From Prosthecobacter sp. (GTDB lineage Bacteria > Verrucomicrobiota > Verrucomicrobiia > Verrucomicrobiales > Verrucomicrobiaceae), in contig JABARQ010000015.1 of the NCBI GenBank assembly GCA_019186985.1, positions 93,196-157,195 of the forward strand: a DNA stretch of 64,000 bases, in the 5' to 3' direction. Positions within the stretch are counted from its first letter, which is position 1. Each line of letters starts with the position of its first letter. The translations under genes were made by a program, and so were the position numbers. The notes beneath the pieces are model-generated. The model was not told where the DNA came from. It was given only the letters and a program-made list of their open reading frames with translations, and made no database searches. Shown piece after piece: positions 62,045 to 64,000 of the stretch.

Positions 62045-64000
62045 GTGGCCAGCGCCGATCCTTCCCCTACTTCAGCTCCAGACCCAGGGTCTGACCCTGC
62101 AGGGCCGGGACGGGAAAATCCCTTCTCCGACGATGTCTGCCGATCCCCCTGGGACATCGGCGGTTCCGTTGAAGCCCTGAATGCGGAGGTTCTCGATGAC
62201 TTGATCGAAGCTGTTGGCGTGGGGCGCTCAGGCCCGATGAAGCTGCTGACGGCCCCAAGGGCGGGCTATGGCAAAACCCATCTCCTGAGCCGCATCGCCG
62301 CCGCCACGGCCGGCCAGGTGGTGATCGTGCCGGTGGCCTTCCGTTCGGGCGACCCGATCACCCTGACCTCCCTGACCCGCAGGGGCATCGAATCCCTGAT
62401 GGAAGCCTGCGACCAGGACCGGCCCGGCTGGACAAGGCTGCGCGAATATGGCGCCCAGGTCCTTGTCACGCTGCTGCGCAGGCTCATTGAAAGCGGCCAG
62501 CTTGCCTGCGCCAATCCCGCCCAGGCCCTCAGCGTGCTTTCCGGCCCCGTGCAGGAGATCTTTGACGCCACCGGCCGCGCGCAGCGCATCGGCGAATGGC
62601 TCGCCCACAACCGCGGCGGGCTGCGCGGCCCGCTCGCCATGCTCGCCTCCCGCGAACTGCCGCTGCGCGCCGAACTTTTGGATGGGTGGATGTCCGCCCT
62701 GCTCGACCAGAGCATCGAAGGCGGCTTTGCTGGCGTTGGCGAAATGCAGGAGCTTTGCGCCATCGATCATGAAACCGGCGTCCCTTCCTGGCTCCGCCTC
62801 ATGGACCTCTGGCGCCCGGTCGTGCTGCTGATCGATCACCTGGACGGCTTCTACCGCAACCCCGAGGCCGGGGTCAGGATCGCCTCACTGCTCATGGAGC
62901 TGGTGGAATCCCACCGCATGCATGTGCTGATGAGCCTCAACCAGGACGTGTGGCAGGCCACCTTCGGCCATCACCTCCCAGGCGCCCTTGAAGACCGTCT
63001 CACCGCCAGTCAGGTGCTCCTGCGCGGCCTGAATGAAGCCGATGCCACCGCCCTGCTCCGCCTGCGTCTGGACCAGACCGGCCTCGACGACCGGCAGAAG
63101 GCGGACTTTGAGTCCTTCATCGACGTCAAACGCCACTTCCTGGGCCGTCCCGTGGGCAGCGTCTCCGCACGCGCCTTCCTCCGTCACTGCGCACGCCAGT
63201 GGGACATCTTCCACAACACGCCGCCCTCGGGCGCACTGCCTCCTCCGGATCCCGCTGACATTGAGGAATCCGGCACGCACCTGCCTCTCATGACGGACAG
63301 CGCCGAAGAGGAGGCCGCGCCCGCCCTGCCCCTGCCGACGCTGTTTGATCCCGAGACCGCCAGCGATGTGCAGAAGCTTGCCGGAAGCCTGGCCGAACCA
63401 CGCCATGCCCTGCCCCAGGACGAGGCCCCGCCGGTCATCATTCCAGCGCCTGCCATCACCCGGGAGCCGGAACCGCCGGTCGAAGACGGCCGTCAGGACC
63501 CAGCCCCACCGGCGACCGTGGTCAGCCAAACCAACAGTGCGCAAGACTGGAGCGCGGGCGAATCCTCAGGCATCCAGGAGGGCGCGGATGTTCCGCCCGG
63601 TCCTGACGCCTTCGTCAGGCTGCGGGAAATGCTCTCCAAGCTCCGCCAGCCCGGCCATCCGTCAGGCCAGGGTGCCACGCTGGAAACCGCTCACACCCTC
63701 GCCACCACGGCCACTCCTTCACCGGAACCTGCGGCCTTCCCCGCCCCTGCTTCTTCAACCACCACCGCCCTGCCGCCACCCAGGCCTGCCCTCACCGCTC
63801 CGGCCGACGCCCTGCAGGGACGCTTCCAGGCCCTGCGCATGCAGCACCAGGCCGAGGCCATGGCGCAGCCCCTCGACCACGGCAGGCTGGCCGACATCAT
63901 CCGCCTCGCCGGGCGTCGCTTCCCGCTCGTCCGATACAGCGAGCATGAGCTGCCAGGCCTGACCGGCCGGCACGCCCTCTACTGGTCCCTGCAGGGGGTC
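62045..64000 (+). CDS. Large P-loop (AAA-type) ATPase, N-terminal part (runs off the window end)
   Basis: 652 residues are visible and the frame is still open at 64000. The start is a GTG at 62045, the first start after an in-frame TAA at 62030. Walker A is APRAGYGKTHLL (K77) and Walker B VVLLIDHLDG (D264), followed by a sensor-like LMSLNQDVWQ and an Arg-containing LEDRLTASQVLLRGL, consistent with an AAA/ORC-type ATPase domain (~40-390). From ~400 to ~600 is a Pro/Ala/Glu-rich, probably disordered linker; a new folded region starts at ~605 (ALQGRFQALRMQ, then RHALYWSLQGV). No known family is recognised. It follows an AT-rich promoter region. Partner domains beyond the window decide its role. 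Confidence 0.8.
   Translation, partial: MASADPSPTSAPDPGSDPAGPGRENPFSDDVCRSPWDIGGSVEALNAEVLDDLIEAVGVGRSGPMKLLTAPRAGYGKTHLLSRIAAATAGQVVIVPVAFRSGDPITLTSLTRRGIESLMEACDQDRPGWTRLREYGAQVLVTLLRRLIESGQLACANPAQALSVLSGPVQEIFDATGRAQRIGEWLAHNRGGLRGPLAMLASRELPLRAELLDGWMSALLDQSIEGGFAGVGEMQELCAIDHETGVPSWLRLMDLWRPVVLLIDHLDGFYRNPEAGVRIASLLMELVESHRMHVLMSLNQDVWQATFGHHLPGALEDRLTASQVLLRGLNEADATALLRLRLDQTGLDDRQKADFESFIDVKRHFLGRPVGSVSARAFLRHCARQWDIFHNTPPSGALPPPDPADIEESGTHLPLMTDSAEEEAAPALPLPTLFDPETASDVQKLAGSLAEPRHALPQDEAPPVIIPAPAITREPEPPVEDGRQDPAPPATVVSQTNSAQDWSAGESSGIQEGADVPPGPDAFVRLREMLSKLRQPGHPSGQGATLETAHTLATTATPSPEPAAFPAPASSTTTALPPPRPALTAPADALQGRFQALRMQHQAEAMAQPLDHGRLADIIRLAGRRFPLVRYSEHELPGLTGRHALYWSLQGV

Noticed and set aside
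1-64000. CRISPR arrays, tRNA or rRNA genes, prophage or insertion-sequence genes
   Set aside because: None seen: no regularly spaced repeats, no cloverleaf with a recognisable T-arm, and no transposase or integrase motifs in the translated frames.

Overview
The window looks like a chromosomal segment of a Verrucomicrobiota bacterium, most like order Verrucomicrobiales (Prosthecobacter/Verrucomicrobium relatives). This is inferred from gene content, not from rRNA, which is absent. The markers are a DUF1800/DUF1501 pair, a TIGR02597-type protein, a PEP-CTERM protein, a 1563-residue PVC-type CxxCH protein, a DUF1592-family cytochrome protein, Tat-exported Gfo/Idh proteins and an ftsQ-ftsA-ftsZ cluster with a diverged FtsZ. 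DNA is GC-rich and densely coding. I saw no tRNA, rRNA, CRISPR array, transposase or phage gene.

Layout. 1-3.9 kb: a truncated secreted protein, an AT-rich spacer, then a divergent pair: a secreted protein with a CxxH/CxxC metal motif, and a single polypeptide joining an MbnP-like copper protein to an MbnH/MauG-like di-haem oxidase. 3.9-13.4 kb: a three-gene leftward operon (giant DUF1800 protein, Tat-exported DUF1501 protein, GspG-like-tailed membrane protein). 13.6-15.3 kb: TIGR02597 and PEP-CTERM surface proteins and a terminator. 15.5-22.5 kb: rightward housekeeping and envelope genes (KdsD-like isomerase, a TrhO-RluA fusion, a bi-domain oxidoreductase, an ABCG transporter). 22.5-28 kb: sarcosine-oxidase-like enzyme, ECF-type sigma factor, glutamate dehydrogenase, 3D-domain protein and pyruvate kinase. 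28.1-32.2 kb: ftsQ-ftsA-ftsZ. 32.2-36.9 kb: the large PVC cytochrome protein.

37-45.4 kb: a leftward metal-efflux operon (His/Cys-rich secreted protein, TolC, DUF3147, adaptor, RND pump, Cys-tailed secreted protein) preceded by ribD and gmhB. 45.9-46.1 kb: a large imperfect palindrome whose two arms carry compensatory stem changes. 46.2-51.4 kb: an NDP-forming acyl-CoA synthetase and a DUF1592 cytochrome protein. 51.5-54.6 kb: an ArsR-type repressor divergent from a PiT permease, a beta-barrel-like protein and a secreted two-domain rhodanese, with an inverted-repeat operator between them. 54.6-60.5 kb: secreted proteins, a Gfo/Idh oxidoreductase, a membrane glycosyltransferase and a DapA-like lyase. 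60.6-64 kb: a small zinc-ribbon protein, prephenate dehydratase, a terminator-ended non-coding stretch and the start of a large P-loop ATPase that runs off the window.

The parts most worth follow-up are the MbnP-MbnH fusion with its divergent partner, the ArsR/PiT/barrel/rhodanese operon, the FtsZ with an altered T7 loop, the TrhO-RluA fusion, and the palindromic element at 45.9-46.1 kb.
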